Shown here: piece by piece, positions 39,901 through 44,144 of the stretch
How positions within the stretch are numbered: the stretch's first letter is position 1
Layout of the letters: the number at the start of each line of letters is the position of its first letter
Assembly: GCA_029339505.1 (NCBI GenBank)
Contig: JAQISU010000156.1
Location: forward strand, 62,001 to 126,000
DNA: 64,000 nucleotides
Direction of reading: 5' to 3'
Source of the DNA: Unio delphinus
Lineage: Eukaryota > Mollusca > Bivalvia > Unionida > Unionidae
Translations under genes and position numbers: made by a program
Notes under the pieces: model-generated
Database searches by the model: none
Seen by the model: only the letters and a program-made list of their open reading frames with translations
What the model was told of the DNA's origin: nothing

Positions 39901-42900
39901 CAACCCACAAGAAGCTAGTGCAAGCTTTCTCACATACCCACATTAGCTGAGCCCATTTTATAGATGTCACCAACACTGAAATCTTTTCAGCACCATGTTC
40001 ATTTTTGAAAAAGATTTGTACATGTACATCATCTAAATTCTCATTCATGCATTTATTTTTAAAAAAACATGGAATACCAAGAGATACAAGGGTCAAGGTC
40101 ATAATCCCTAATGGTTATACCAGAGTACTGAGAATAAAATGCAAAACAACGTATTTAATGCTATGCATCAAAAGAAAATTTTACAAGTGTTCATTTCAAA
40201 TTTATCTTATAAGACATATATATGGCAATGAAAATGAGAAATATAAAAATTCCATTTATAACCTGATTAAAGTCATCAATTTTCCCAAATTTATTTTATT
40301 TTATTCCTCAACACGAAATAGCATTGGTCCAAACATTGTACTTGGCTTTACTTTTGCAGGCAGACTTGAATTGACAAACAGTTAAATGCCAATTATCCCG
40401 ACTTAACAAGGTCTATCATGACTTTTTCAGGAGATAGGAATTAGTTGCAGATACTTTTTGGTTGTACAAATATAACTGATAAAAATACGGACAATGATGC
40501 AATTAAGGAAACTCCATCAACCCATGTTATCATCTATCGTCTCAAGTCCATATAATCAGCATTTGTCTAACACTGTGAAATGTTGATTACCTGAACCCTT
40601 GAGGGGACAGATTTGAATAATTGGTCATCCAGATGATCAAATTTTGGTTACAAAGTAGAAAACTGAATGGAGGTATCTAATATAAATGGGCTATTATTTG
40701 ATGTAGACCTCATAATCTATGAGACACCCCATATAAATGTTTTGTAGACAATTGATATTTTATGGGAAAAGAAAGCAGAAACAATAAGAAAAAGGGTATG
40801 ATTATAGAGTTAAAAACAAAAATTGAAGATTTTGTTTTTGTTTTGAATGCATTGGAGATTATCCATGGCAGAATGATAAATGGGTGTGATGAATGGTATG
40901 GCCTTGTAAATAAGTATTTCTTGACAATACCATAGTAATTATGATTCTGTGGTTAGCTATATTTCTTAGTTTCCATTTTTTTTTATTATTCTAAATAAGT
41001 TTTATTTGCATCAACATGTACAGTGTAATTAATTAGAATCTTAGGATGCAACAGAATTCAGTATGAACAGATATATTTTGGCATACAGATAGCTGACACT
41101 TTACTCATGTGTGCCGATATAGTATAATAGTTTATGTACAAGTTAATGGTATGCTATAGTTACATGGGTTATGTGAACTGCTGGTTATGATACACTGCTA
41201 GGTTATGTATAAGTTAATACACTATACAGTGTAGTTAGATGGGATGTTATGTATGGGTGAACTGCTGGTTATGATACACTGCTAGGTTATGTATAAGTTA
41301 ATACACTATACAGTGTAGTTAGATGGGATGTTATGTATGGGTGAACTGCTGGTTATGTATAAGTTAATACACTATACAATGTAGTTAGATGGGATGTTAT
41401 GTATGGGTGAACTGCTGGTTATAAAACATTTTCATACATGTACATTTTTATAGTGATGTGAAAAATTACTATATTTTCATCACTTTGTGGTCGTTTGAAA
41501 ACATTAATTAATGTGGTCCTGTGAAAGACGAGCCTTATGTTTGCACTTAAATTTGAAGTGGTCTCAAAACTGACCCTTTTATCTACACCTTTATAAATCT
41601 TGGCTTGTGTGGAAAACATCCCTTTTGTCATAACTCAAATTTGTGGTTGTATGATAAATTACCCTTTTATCAGCACTTAGCAATATTTGGTTGTGTAAAA
41701 AATGACCCTTTAGTTGGCACTTGCATTTACAGCTATAAAAGTAAGTTTTTCCATCTACATTTATCATGGTGAATCTACAGTGTGCATGCATACGGAATGA
41801 GTATAGATCAACTCTGAAATGGAAACATCTCCATATAAAGGACACCTACTTATACAAGAACTTTTAGAACCAATTTAACTTTGCTTGCATGTTAAACATC
41901 TCTATAAAGGATTCCTCTCAATGAAGAATGTATGATCCCTTGTGACTTTCCTAAACTTCACTATACTTTTATGCATATATAATTCGTGTTCTTATATTTT
42001 TAATTTTTAATACAAAGAATACCCTATTTCACACAGTTTCAGATTTCATCCAATATTCTGTTTATTTCAATCAGGAACTGAGGCCTGGGTGTACCGTCTG
42101 GATATTGCTGAAAACTTTAGGAAAGCTACAAGGATACCGGTATTGAATCCTGCTACAAAATTAACATCAGGCTTTGTCCAATCAGCCAAAAACTTTTCCT
42201 TTTACTGGATACTGGATGCTGGACACATGGTATGTATTTACCCTTTGTAGTTTTGACAACATTATTCCCTGGATAATTATGGGAATCCAATATCAATACA
42301 TCAAGTACACACACTACAGTTTGTACCCCCAGATTCTTTGACACTCTTACATTTTAACAGCCTTTAAAAAAAATTTCTATCATAATAAAATATGAAGGTG
42401 AAACAGATATATTCATGTTTTATACATGCCATGGAATAGTACCTTTATTAAAGTGCTACATAATTATCAAATGTATCGACACTGCTAAAACTTGCTTGAT
42501 AAAAGAAAACGAAAAACAAAGATAGGTCTGTTCCATATGGTACCCAGGAAAGGCACATTTTTCTTTATTAACCCTTAAAGTGCTGCATTGTTTTGCAGTA
42601 CAAGGTCCCTCAGTGCTGAATTGTTCGAGGGAAAAAGAAAACTGCCGGTTTTAAATTTCATGTATTTCAATAAATATACACAACTGATAGGCTAACCCTA
42701 TATGAAAAATGACAGTAGATGTCTAAGCTTTAAGATTAGCATCAAGATACGTGTAAGTTTAACATATTTGCATGTAATGGTGTAAATACAGGTAAAATGA
42801 CCAGTTACAATTGTATTTCATCAGTATCTTCTGTTCATTTTTGATGGAAAAGTTCAAATATATCTAAGAAATGTTATATTCTTTAGTAGTCCAACCATGC

Positions 42901-44042
42901 ACAAGTTATGTCTGTCACAATGTTATATATAAATTGTGAAAATCACAGGTAAAGGAAGGGTGACAGTTTTGCAAAAATCCACTCCATGAATGTCCGAGTT
43001 AAGTTTCAACTCCCCAGTCAGTAATTAATATTCAGGAAAAACTTTCACCTGTTATTTATTCTAATATCATTAAAACCTAGGTTCATATCTGGTAATTAAA
43101 CTTCAGAAAAGGCTTCATTTTTTTTTCTCAATCATTTGCCAATTTTTTTAAAAAGTCACCTTAATTGTTCTCATTGTCTGACAGGTGTAAATTGCTTGGA
43201 ATAGCTAGAAATCTATCCTATACTTATTTTTTGCTGAAGTATGTGGTTGATATCACATCATCAGTAGCCCAGTAGGAATCGAGATAAAATGTTTGTACCA
43301 AACCCATAGCTATAATCAATGTGAAAAAAGTTTTAGATGCTCAGGTGTGACAGGCTGCCATTTCTTTATGTGACCGTTTTCTTTCAAGTCTGCCACATGA
43401 ACTGTGATCTGCATTACTACATGTTTGATCTACTATCAGATACAAGTCATCATCTAAGAAAAAGTCATCAATAGTCCATAGGTTCATTATTCACCATCTC
43501 GACATTTAATTTTGAATTGCCAGTGAATGGGGGTTGACAGGCGCAACATCTTTTCACGTCAAGTGAGCATGTACATCTGACTCCAGTTCCACGTAATTCC
43601 TGGCTCAAAATCATTCATGGGTATTTCCATCAATACTTTGCTTACTCCAATAATGTTATCTTTCTCATTCTTCAAAATCATTATCATCACTATCGTATTC
43701 AGCATCAGCCATTTTAACTTTTTCCAGGTACCATGTGTTTAAAAGCAAATATTTGTAAAACTTCATCGTTAAACATATAGTCTAGTACAGCAAAATGCTT
43801 GTTACCGCGCGACTATTGTCACGAATAGCACTTTAAGGGTTAAAATGACACAAAATTCTAAATTGCATCTGGAGGTGTGACTACTCCACACTGAAAGTGC
43901 CTTCCCCAATGATTATGTTTTACTGGAACAGTTCTTTACACAAAATAAAGTCCATGTTATTCGATTTCAGGTACCATCAGATAATGCCGATACTGCCCTG
44001 GCCATGTTGAAGATGGTCATCGAGATGCCAAGCACAAAATAA
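4329..44042 (+). CDS. SCPEP1: Retinoid-inducible serine carboxypeptidase (10 exons, 5' partial)
   Basis: Ten exons (4329-4418, 8924-9082, 11744-11818, 17497-17607, 22969-23176, 25162-25275, 36194-36256, 36928-37005, 42075-42229, 43971-44042) join without a frame break into 374 residues plus stop. Intron phases are 0,0,0,0,1,1,1,1,0, all GT-AG. The protein belongs to peptidase family S10, alpha/beta-hydrolase fold, lysosomal or secretory carboxypeptidases that remove C-terminal residues. Visible signatures are the oxyanion-hole motif GGPGGSS (exon 1 here), FVDNPVGAGFSY, the nucleophile in SESYGG (TCC at 11771), the Asp in GQLDLIV (GAC at 36984) and the His in AGHM (CAC at 42224). Wording such as GFAMGDSWISPIDS, GVNFYNIL and LMNGPIRRKLK matches the SCPEP1 branch rather than cathepsin A. 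About 80 N-terminal residues, including the signal peptide, are missing because they lie upstream of the window. Confidence 0.93.
5478..5746 (-). mobile_element. tRNA-derived SINE
   Basis: On the - strand the element opens with a tRNA-like head: an A-box-like TGGCTGAGTGG near 5735 and a B-box-like GGGTTCGAGTC near 5665, spaced as in a leucine or serine tRNA with a long variable arm. A central part follows (GGTTTCTCGGGTTCTTCCTCC) that resembles the conserved central domain known from mollusc and other metazoan SINEs. It ends with a GGCGTTAAACCCCATAAC tail. The tRNA part cannot fold as a good functional tRNA, so a SINE is the better reading. A fragment of the same family is at 39890-39955. Confidence 0.75.
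6770..7387. mobile_element. piggyBac-like MITE (family 1)
   Basis: The ends are inverted repeats CACATTAACCCCTGGAGG and, read from the other end, CACATTAATCCCTAGCG. They are flanked by TTAA at 6770-6773 and 7384-7387. TTAA target duplication is the hallmark of piggyBac-type elements. The 610-bp body has no transposase. The same ends bound the 1.6 kb element at 47317-48913, so the two are one family. Confidence 0.7.
7479..7650. repeat. 35-bp minisatellite
   Basis: Four to five copies of a unit beginning GCCTCAGATAGTATGGGGAC and continuing TTCATGCATGGATAT. The first three are nearly identical and the last degrades after 7625. Confidence 0.9.
7808..8627 (+). mobile_element. Solo LTR, 820 bp
   Basis: Begins TGTTACGTGTATTTGATTT and ends CCTAAGCACGCAACA, the TG...CA ends of an LTR, with TATG on both sides (7804-7807 and 8628-8631) as target duplication. 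A second copy of the same sequence lies in the opposite direction at 10310-11132 with a different 4-bp duplication. The two share recognisable blocks throughout, for example ATTGGGAGATAT, TTGACCTCATTTCTGACC, ACAAGCTTGTTA and TTTTCACTCTTTCT. No internal retrotransposon sequence is present, so both are solo LTRs left by recombination. Confidence 0.8.
8924..9082 (+). CDS. SCPEP1: SCPEP1 exon, substrate-binding region
   Basis: Encodes 53 residues from LSAASLLFVDNPVGAGFSY to the final FQ. The acceptor is TTTTGTAATTCAG and the donor is CAG|GTAAGA, phase 0. FVDNPVGAGFSY is a hallmark of serine carboxypeptidases. Confidence 0.93.
9530..9895. repeat. About 62-bp minisatellite
   Basis: Roughly six copies of a unit containing ATGACCTGATTCCAGACTTG, then ATGGTTTAAGAGAGAAATCT and a TATATATTTTTTGG stretch. 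Units differ by small deletions. Confidence 0.85.
9896..10309. repeat. 41-bp minisatellite, left part
   Basis: About ten copies of a unit containing CATACTTTAGTCTCATAGCA and TCATGTCACATCAAACTTT. The array is cut at 10309 by a reverse solo LTR and resumes at 11133. Confidence 0.92.
10310..11132 (-). mobile_element. Solo LTR, 823 bp, reverse
   Basis: Same family as 7808-8627 but inverted. In its own direction it begins TGCTACGTCTATTGG and ends CCTAAGCATGTAACA. CTTT flanks both sides (10306-10309 and 11133-11136), giving a 4-bp target duplication. It sits inside the 41-bp minisatellite and is therefore younger than that array. Confidence 0.82.
11133..11500. repeat. 41-bp minisatellite, right part
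   Basis: Continuation of the array that ends at 10309, about eight further copies with increasing decay toward 11500. Confidence 0.9.
11744..11818 (+). CDS. SCPEP1: SCPEP1 exon with catalytic serine
   Basis: Encodes SIPFFIFSESYGGKMTAAIS and five further residues, 25 in all. The nucleophile is the second Ser of SESYGG, codon TCC at 11771-11773. The acceptor is TATAATTTTTCAG and the donor is GAG|GTAAGA, phase 0. Confidence 0.95.
11819..13302 (+). other. SCPEP1: SCPEP1 intron start, no structure seen
   Basis: About 1.5 kb of unique-looking AT-rich sequence before the 52-bp array. A 73-codon frame at 12656 has no recognisable protein features and I do not call it a gene. Confidence 0.6.
13303..14334. 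repeat. 52-bp minisatellite, left part
   Basis: About twenty copies of a unit containing CATACAGGTATGTGTTTGTA, then ACACGGAGCTTGATATGCC and TTATATAATG. Every unit carries CAG|GTATGT, close to the consensus splice donor in the sense of SCPEP1. The array is broken by a DNA transposon at 14335 and resumes at 15639. Confidence 0.95.
14335..15636. mobile_element. Pogo/Tigger-like non-autonomous DNA transposon
   Basis: The ends are inverted repeats CAGTGGGACCCCGCTATAAC and, from the other side, CAGTGGGACCCCACTATAAC. They are flanked by TA at 14333-14334 and 15637-15638. CAGT... ends with a TA duplication are typical of the pogo/Tigger branch of Tc1-mariner elements. The 1302-bp interior shows no transposase, so it must have moved with help from another copy. 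Secondary blocks near both ends (CCCGGTCG..TGGCTCCC on the left, mirrored on the right) show that the terminal similarity extends inward. Confidence 0.85.
15639..15765. repeat. 52-bp minisatellite, right part
   Basis: Two and a half more copies of the array interrupted at 14334, ending in a degenerate unit. Confidence 0.9.
15766..16059. other. Unassigned intronic DNA
   Basis: Unique-looking intron sequence between two arrays; nothing recognised. Confidence 0.5.
16060..16257. repeat. 26-28-bp minisatellite, left part
   Basis: Seven copies of a unit reading TTTGCTTACTGGAATACAGT followed by TTAAAAA. It resumes at 17150 after an inserted inverted-repeat element. Confidence 0.92.
16258..17149. 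mobile_element. TIR element with sub-repeated ends, 892 bp
   Basis: Left end GGTACGTGGAGGTTTGACC; the right end read inward is GGTTCTAGGTGCTTTGACC. Both ends continue as several tandem copies of a roughly 16-bp motif GGT(G)CTTTGACCA(T/C)A on the left and its mirror on the right, giving long inverted repeats. TAAAATTT flanks both sides (16250-16257 and 17150-17157), consistent with an 8-bp duplication, but the host array itself contains this word, so the length is not secure. No transposase frame is present. The superfamily is not identified. Confidence 0.75.
17150..17240. repeat. 26-28-bp minisatellite, right part
   Basis: Three further copies of the array seen at 16060-16257, on the far side of the inserted element. 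Confidence 0.9.
17497..17607 (+). CDS. SCPEP1: SCPEP1 exon
   Basis: Encodes 37 residues including FKGFAMGDSWISPIDSTLGW and ending YLYTN. The GDSWISP segment is conserved in SCPEP1-type carboxypeptidases. The acceptor is TTTCATTACAG and the donor is AAT|GTAAGA, phase 0. Confidence 0.94.
17847..17990. repeat. 33-bp minisatellite
   Basis: Four to five copies of ACCAAATGGGAACCATCATT followed by GTACCTTTTCCCT. Because 33 is divisible by three, open frames run through both strands (TKWEPSLYLFP on +), which explains the apparent small ORFs. Confidence 0.92.
18640..19075. repeat. 31-bp minisatellite with unit variants
   Basis: Fourteen copies of a unit GATGAAGTACTGTACATTGA followed by TGTCAATGTAT. 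Copies differ mainly at one site (GAAG, GCAG, GATG, GTAG). GCAG variants recur every three or four units, a hint that blocks of several units were duplicated together. Confidence 0.95.
19165..19595. repeat. 53-bp minisatellite
   Basis: Eight highly similar copies of a unit containing TTGTATTGATTCAGTGAACT, then GAGGCGTATCTGTTAAGTAA and ACATAAGAATTTA. Confidence 0.95.
19815..19990. repeat. About 35-bp minisatellite
   Basis: Five copies of ATCCCAGATGTCCTGGTTGG followed by CTTAGAAAATGT, with small indels. Confidence 0.9.
20025..21985. repeat. 38-44-bp AT-rich minisatellite, about 50 copies
   Basis: About 2 kb of a unit reading AGGTTACTGTTGTAAAATAC and AATGGCAATATAAAAAAT. Longer variants carry an extra TGTAACAG block and recur at intervals, so higher-order units are likely. 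On the - strand the array yields open frames of 77-101 codons encoding strings such as FYIAVVFYKSNLF; these are by-products of the repeat. Confidence 0.95.
22969..23176 (+). CDS. SCPEP1: SCPEP1 exon, cap region
   Basis: Encodes 69 residues from SLIDLSGYLAVNSSLQKVAQ through GVNFYNILQWGG and ends with the first base of a Gly codon (phase 1). The acceptor is CTATCTGTTTAG and the donor is TTG|GTAAGA. This is the most divergent exon; only the helix pattern and GVNFYNIL stand out as family-specific. Confidence 0.92.
23177..24149 (+). other. SCPEP1: Unassigned SCPEP1 intron DNA
   Basis: AT-rich DNA before a LINE 3' end; no exon, RNA gene or clear repeat seen. Confidence 0.5.
24150..24995 (+). mobile_element. 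L2-like LINE 3' end
   Basis: Broken frames encode the C-terminal part of an L2/CR1-type reverse transcriptase in order: HQHVINICKAAYL, TLVCSLVLSRLDYYNS, KVPRSEHTSPLPCTLHWLS, SSPAYLSGLTHVYTPARY, RILIIPTMKMKSY, YQGQATWNELSIEIRHKDS, FKSALKTHLFQLQN. After the stop come a TTGTAAAGCACATGGAGC tail, a GCGCTATACAAAG box and an (ATT)n run at 24945-24990. Several stops and frame changes show that it is dead. It gives the best reference in this window for the relatives at 241-575 and 37590-38930. Confidence 0.88.
25162..25275 (+). CDS. SCPEP1: SCPEP1 exon
   Basis: Completes a Gly codon and encodes RMTKRMLGILHNDPLSELMN, GPIRRKLKTIPEHVIWG and the first base of the next Gly. Both ends are phase 1. The acceptor follows a TTTTTTTTTCTCCAG tract; the donor is GAG|GTCAGA, the weakest of the set. 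An (AT)n run at about 25040-25058 lies shortly upstream. Confidence 0.93.
25276..26254 (+). other. SCPEP1: Unassigned SCPEP1 intron DNA
   Basis: First kilobase of a 10.9 kb intron; AT-rich with nothing recognised. Confidence 0.5.
26255..26430 (+). mobile_element. tRNA-derived SINE-like sequence
   Basis: Contains the recurrent animal SINE phrases GGCTCAATGTTGAGCATGCC with TGCCTCTGAAC, then GTGACCTTGACGTGTCCTTG and GGCAGGACAACTTATCCC. The tRNA-like head is degenerate. The last copied base is uncertain because the sequence runs into the next minisatellite. Confidence 0.5.
26450..26825. repeat. 41-47-bp minisatellite
   Basis: About nine copies of a unit such as GCATGTACAGGGGTACAGAT followed by TGGGGAGATATAGGACAAAAA. 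Both strands stay open for over 100 codons because of the composition, without protein-like content. Confidence 0.92.
26826..27694 (+). other. SCPEP1: Unassigned SCPEP1 intron DNA
   Basis: AT-rich intron DNA between two minisatellites. It includes a small CCCTAACCC-containing patch (26897-26965: CTAACCCTTTCTTGGCC repeated three times), an echo, on the other strand, of the TTAGGG patch at 3420. Confidence 0.55.
27695..29607. repeat. 32/34/36-bp minisatellite, left part
   Basis: More than fifty copies of AATGTATGACAGTATAAAGT followed by AAGTGTTGGATTAT, with 2-bp and 4-bp length variants. Most units carry AAA|GTAAGT on the SCPEP1 sense strand. A Ty3 element splits the array at 29607/29608. Confidence 0.95.
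29608..29766 (+). repeat. 5' LTR of the Ty3 element
   Basis: Begins TGTTGATATGATCTAAG and ends GGCATGCTATCAACA, so it has the TG...CA ends and a short TGTTGA/TCAACA inverted terminus. It matches the right LTR except at three positions. Confidence 0.97.
29767..29784 (+). other. Primer-binding site of the Ty3 element
   Basis: TGGTGGCAGCGGTGAAC follows directly after the LTR. Starting with TGG, it is complementary to the CCA end of a tRNA as expected for minus-strand priming. I could not assign the tRNA. Confidence 0.7.
29925..31520 (+). CDS. Ty3 Gag-protease-RT polyprotein, ended by amber codon
   Basis: The start is placed at ATG 29925 (MADSLKLPGT), because the frame upstream lacks an ATG. 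The N-terminal part has a Gag-like helical region (FKRWRRQIEIYL). Two zinc-knuckle-like motifs follow at 30561-30670 (CGFCGLFHERSKEKC and CNNCGIKNHFKSCC). The aspartic protease active site HIDTGA is near 30780, and RT begins with WRICLDPQPLNKV, then TKLDVQEAYWHIRL and RWARLPFGLN. A TAG at 31518-31520 interrupts the frame in the RT palm, just before the catalytic IADD motif, so this copy cannot make a full polyprotein by normal translation. Gag, protease and RT share one frame with no separate Gag stop. Confidence 0.92.
   Translation: MADSLKLPGTLDITEGNISENFKRWRRQIEIYLTASGSQNKDKTVRTSIILHCAGPKVIDIYDQFVWANQDEKNDPDKVLQQIEAYCNPRRNEVLETHRFWCVKYDDFTSFEHFHTEVRRRAESCNIKEKDRMIRDKIVLSTSGKLQELLLREEKLELDKCLQTCRAFEQSNRHVQEIRQDKVHDSVNKVDNAKPRSQAGASGTGLVRPKLKCGFCGLFHERSKEKCPAWGKRCNNCGIKNHFKSCCKKVQTVDQNDKPEEAIEEEFNSKAKAKMIVNDCDVTFHIDTGAQVNTIQQRFVRKSQRIQKVSHLRMWNKSTAKSLGEATLTVTNPVNNETYDVTFVIVPNELDCLLGLKAVQELKLVTINTDNFIGSVKRHLGDLGEVNLRLTDDAKPRALPARNIPLAVRTEVKEQIDLLTERGILIPVTEPTEWVSQMAITKKSNGSWRICLDPQPLNKVLVRERYRLATFDDVVPGLHNAKVFTKLDVQEAYWHIRLDEKSSLLTTMITPFGRYRWARLPFGLNVSSEIF
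31521..32369 (+). pseudogene. Ty3 RT/RNase H, downstream of the amber codon
   Basis: The same frame stays open after the amber stop. The RT motif C core TIADDIIIVG is near 31563, thumb and connection follow (ITFHGHRITPQGIKPD), and RNase H is shown by LQVDSSKDGLGAALL near 32020, WAQIEKEALAVLYGLERF and ENDHKPLETIL. It ends ADTLSRA and a stop at 32367-32369. Integrase follows one base out of frame. There is no other sign of decay in this segment. Confidence 0.92.
32359..33732 (+). CDS. Ty3 integrase frame
   Basis: Open in the +1 frame relative to RNase H, overlapping its end by about ten bases (open from 32359, stop at 33730-33732). It contains the zinc-binding region with LHSAHLGF and CEHCMERK (32670-32800). 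The catalytic core has GLDLF near 32850, ISDGGPQFTSDEF near 33012 and GKAEAGVKIIKG near 33117, giving the D,D,E pattern of retroviral-type integrases. Downstream, the KPDKPWRKGVV segment resembles the GPY/F-type C-terminal module. No good ATG begins the frame, so expression would need a fusion to the upstream frame. Whether the one-base step is programmed or a mutation cannot be told from one copy. Confidence 0.92.
   Translation, partial: AVLSLSDDTELTRLKVCEVEMFYKIPDARITEIRRETAKDTTCQLLIDRIIEGWPKNKNDLKPEVRPYFSIRDTLSFYDGIILKGEAVLIPKAWIGQIKERLHSAHLGFDSMVRRARGTIFWLGMNQEIRQLADNCEHCMERKPKLQKEPLRQHDDGNYPWEKIGLDLFEIQGRNYLLTIDYYSNFIDVDLLTTTSSSQVIIKLKKQFAQFGISRIIISDGGPQFTSDEFSQFTKQWGIQHHVTSPHHPKSNGKAEAGVKIIKGMMVKCLNSRTDQYEALLELRNTPRQDTGLSPAQMMFGRETRSMLPLVQKKSPRNKKRDARKDCIKKSYDRSARIKLKLENSQPVYFRHKPDKPWRKGVVTESNDRNCIVTSTDGVQYKRNSEHIRPTSIPVQIRDKSPERTTVQEQTADTHVKEPDQRRSVPESTCLESATTPVIRPRREVKTPTYLKDYVRF
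34025..34036 (+). other. Polypurine tract of the Ty3 element
   Basis: GAGAAAAAGGGA lies directly before the right LTR, the expected plus-strand primer. Confidence 0.85.
34037..34195 (+). repeat. 3' LTR of the Ty3 element
   Basis: 159 bp. It differs from the left LTR by one T/C change near position 70 and a two-base change near position 130. Confidence 0.97.
34201..35395. repeat. 32/34/36-bp minisatellite, right part
   Basis: Continuation of the array at 27695-29607 after the Ty3 insertion, some thirty-five more units, again mostly with AAA|GTAAGT. Longer blocks repeat (for example 34980-35090 against 35160-35270), which shows recent multi-unit duplication. Confidence 0.95.
35396..35640 (-). 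mobile_element. LINE reverse transcriptase fragment
   Basis: On the - strand the pieces LYAKATRAVIAQGYMG, SIGGRKITNLHFADDTDGLA and GGEDKLATLV come from the RT palm of a non-LTR element (FADD motif). Between them the frame shifts (FLNIYLE is in another frame). The fragment abuts the minisatellite on its left. Confidence 0.8.
35800..36125. repeat. 39-bp minisatellite with acceptor-like motif
   Basis: About eight copies of GAAGTGATTGTCTTGATGTT followed by AAATTTTCTGTCTATACAG. Each unit carries a pyrimidine-rich TTTTCTGTNNATACAG|G that resembles a splice acceptor. The array ends about 70 bp before the real acceptor of the exon at 36194. Confidence 0.93.
36194..36256 (+). CDS. SCPEP1: SCPEP1 exon (63 bp)
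   Basis: Encodes QSDMVFQKQTEDFMKPVTDI between two split codons (phase 1 on both sides). EDFMKPV is conserved in the family. The acceptor is TTCTCTTTACAG and the donor is ATAG|GTGTGC. Confidence 0.92.
36257..36927 (+). other. SCPEP1: Unassigned SCPEP1 intron DNA
   Basis: Short AT-rich intron; nothing beyond its splice signals. Confidence 0.7.
36928..37005 (+). CDS. SCPEP1: SCPEP1 exon with catalytic aspartate
   Basis: Encodes NSLIMNTPLKVVVYSGQLDL and IVETT. The Asp of GQLDLIV (codon GAC at 36984-36986) is the expected triad acid. Phase 1 on both sides; the acceptor is TTGTTTACAG and the donor is CAG|GTGAGT. Confidence 0.95.
37006..37589 (+). other. SCPEP1: Unassigned SCPEP1 intron DNA
   Basis: AT-rich intron DNA before a reversed LINE 3' end. 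Nothing recognised. Confidence 0.5.
37590..38930 (-). mobile_element. L2-like LINE 3' end interrupted by its own minisatellite
   Basis: The - strand carries the same LINE 3' end as 24150-24995. Read from 38930 down, one meets CKAVYLELRTISSIS (38850-38800), a segment like LVCSLVLSRLDYYNS present twice (about 38770-38640), LQSNIPI near 38500, SSSDTH near 38430, then a long 32-bp array. After the array come YGQCSFAYQ (37940-37910) and MSALKTHLF (37850-37810, with a second SALKTHLF-like copy). The TTGTAAAGCACTTAGAGC tail and an AT-rich run end it near 37590. Confidence 0.85.
37940..38428. repeat. 32-bp minisatellite born inside the LINE
   Basis: About fifteen copies of GATGACAGTGAACAATGAGA followed by ATGTGAGTGTCG. 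On the - strand one frame of a unit encodes SDTHILIVHC, corresponding to SENRILIIPT at 24583-24612 in the better LINE copy. The flanks on both sides are the LINE codons expected just before and just after that point. Confidence 0.9.
38931..39199 (+). other. SCPEP1: Unassigned SCPEP1 intron DNA
   Basis: Short stretch between the LINE and the next array; nothing seen. Confidence 0.5.
39200..39880. repeat. 38-bp minisatellite
   Basis: Seventeen to eighteen copies of GTAGAGTGGGACTGCGTACT followed by AGTATTTCTACCCAATTT. Variants (GGG/AGG, GCGT/GCAT, AGT/AAT/CGT) recur in the same order in two blocks (39300-39500 and 39570-39700), again suggesting multi-unit copying. Confidence 0.95.
39890..39955 (-). 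mobile_element. SINE fragment
   Basis: On the - strand CTCAGCTAATGTGGGTATGT and GAGAAAGCTTGCACTAGCTT match the corresponding part of the SINE at 5478-5746 (GTGAGAAAGCTTGCCAGCAG). Only the central part remains. Confidence 0.65.
39956..41149 (+). other. SCPEP1: Unassigned SCPEP1 intron DNA
   Basis: About 1.2 kb of AT-rich DNA. A 126-codon frame at 40005 shows no recognisable domain and no coding character that I can defend. Confidence 0.5.
41150..41425. repeat. About 85-bp tandem repeat
   Basis: Three to four copies of a unit that includes GGTTATGTATAAGTTAATAC, then ACTATACAGTGTAGTTAGAT and GGGATGTTATGTATGGGTGA. One copy lacks an internal ATGATACACTGCTAGG block. Confidence 0.9.
41440..41730. 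repeat. Degenerate about 58-bp repeat
   Basis: Four or five diverged copies of a unit containing TGTGAAAAATGACCCTTTTA and a TCAGCACTTAAATTTG part. Old and unevenly spaced. Confidence 0.65.
41731..42074 (+). other. SCPEP1: Unassigned SCPEP1 intron DNA
   Basis: AT-rich sequence leading to the next exon; nothing seen. Confidence 0.5.
42075..42229 (+). CDS. SCPEP1: SCPEP1 exon with catalytic histidine
   Basis: Completes a Gly codon and encodes 51 residues from TEAWVYRLDIAENFRKA to FYWILDAGHM. The His of AGHM (codon CAC at 42224-42226) is the triad base. The acceptor is TTTCAATCAG and the donor is ATG|GTATGT, phase 0. Confidence 0.95.
42572..43839. mobile_element. piggyBac-like element (family 2), 1268 bp
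   Basis: Ends CCCTTAAAGTGCTGC and, mirrored, CCCTTAAAGTGCTAT, flanked by TTAA at 42568-42571 and 43840-43843. CCC...GGG ends within TTAA are diagnostic of piggyBac-type transposons. On the - strand it keeps a short frame with the acidic start typical of piggyBac transposases, and further in, the piece KENGHIKKWQPVTPEH (about 43390-43340), which may be its continuation. The catalytic core is not visible. Confidence 0.8.
43665..43712 (-). pseudogene. piggyBac transposase N-terminal remnant
   Basis: ATG at 43712 opens MADAEYDSDDNDFEE and then a stop. A short, strongly acidic N-terminus before the DNA-binding core is a regular feature of piggyBac transposases. The position inside a TTAA-flanked element supports the call. 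Only 15 codons remain in frame. Confidence 0.5.
43971..44042 (+). CDS. SCPEP1: SCPEP1 last exon
   Basis: Encodes VPSDNADTALAMLKMVIEMP and STK before TAA at 44040-44042. It begins right after AGHM, giving the AGHMVPSD context usual for the family. The acceptor is TTCGATTTCAG, phase 0. The C-terminus length matches vertebrate SCPEP1. Confidence 0.95.
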   Translation, partial: VPSDNADTALAMLKMVIEMPSTK

Positions 44043-44138
44043 AATCTGATAGCCAGGTCACCTTACGTTGTACAAGAGTTGCAAAATGGCTTCACCTTGA
44101 GCTAGTCAAAGCTGATGTAAATACATCATATAGATTAA

Positions 44139-44144
44139 AATAAA
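44139..44144 (+). terminator. SCPEP1: SCPEP1 polyadenylation signal
   Basis: AATAAA 97 bases after the stop codon, the first in the 3' flank, so the 3' UTR would be about 120 bases. Confidence 0.7.

Larger units (their letters stand above)
42523..43937. mobile_element. Small TIR element (family M1) carrying a nested piggyBac relic
   Basis: Left outer part TAGGTCTGTTCCATATGG...AGGAAAGGCAC and right outer part GTGCCTTCCCCAATG...ACTGGAACAG are inverted relatives. The same pieces bound a compact 187-bp copy at 49728-49914. A piggyBac-like element (42572-43839) lies between the two halves, so the small element is older and was split. Confidence 0.55.

Noticed and set aside
40005..40385. 126-codon + strand frame in an SCPEP1 intron
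   Set aside because: Lys/Ile/Asn-rich reading of AT-rich DNA, no recognisable motif, no splice signals that would join it to the gene in phase.
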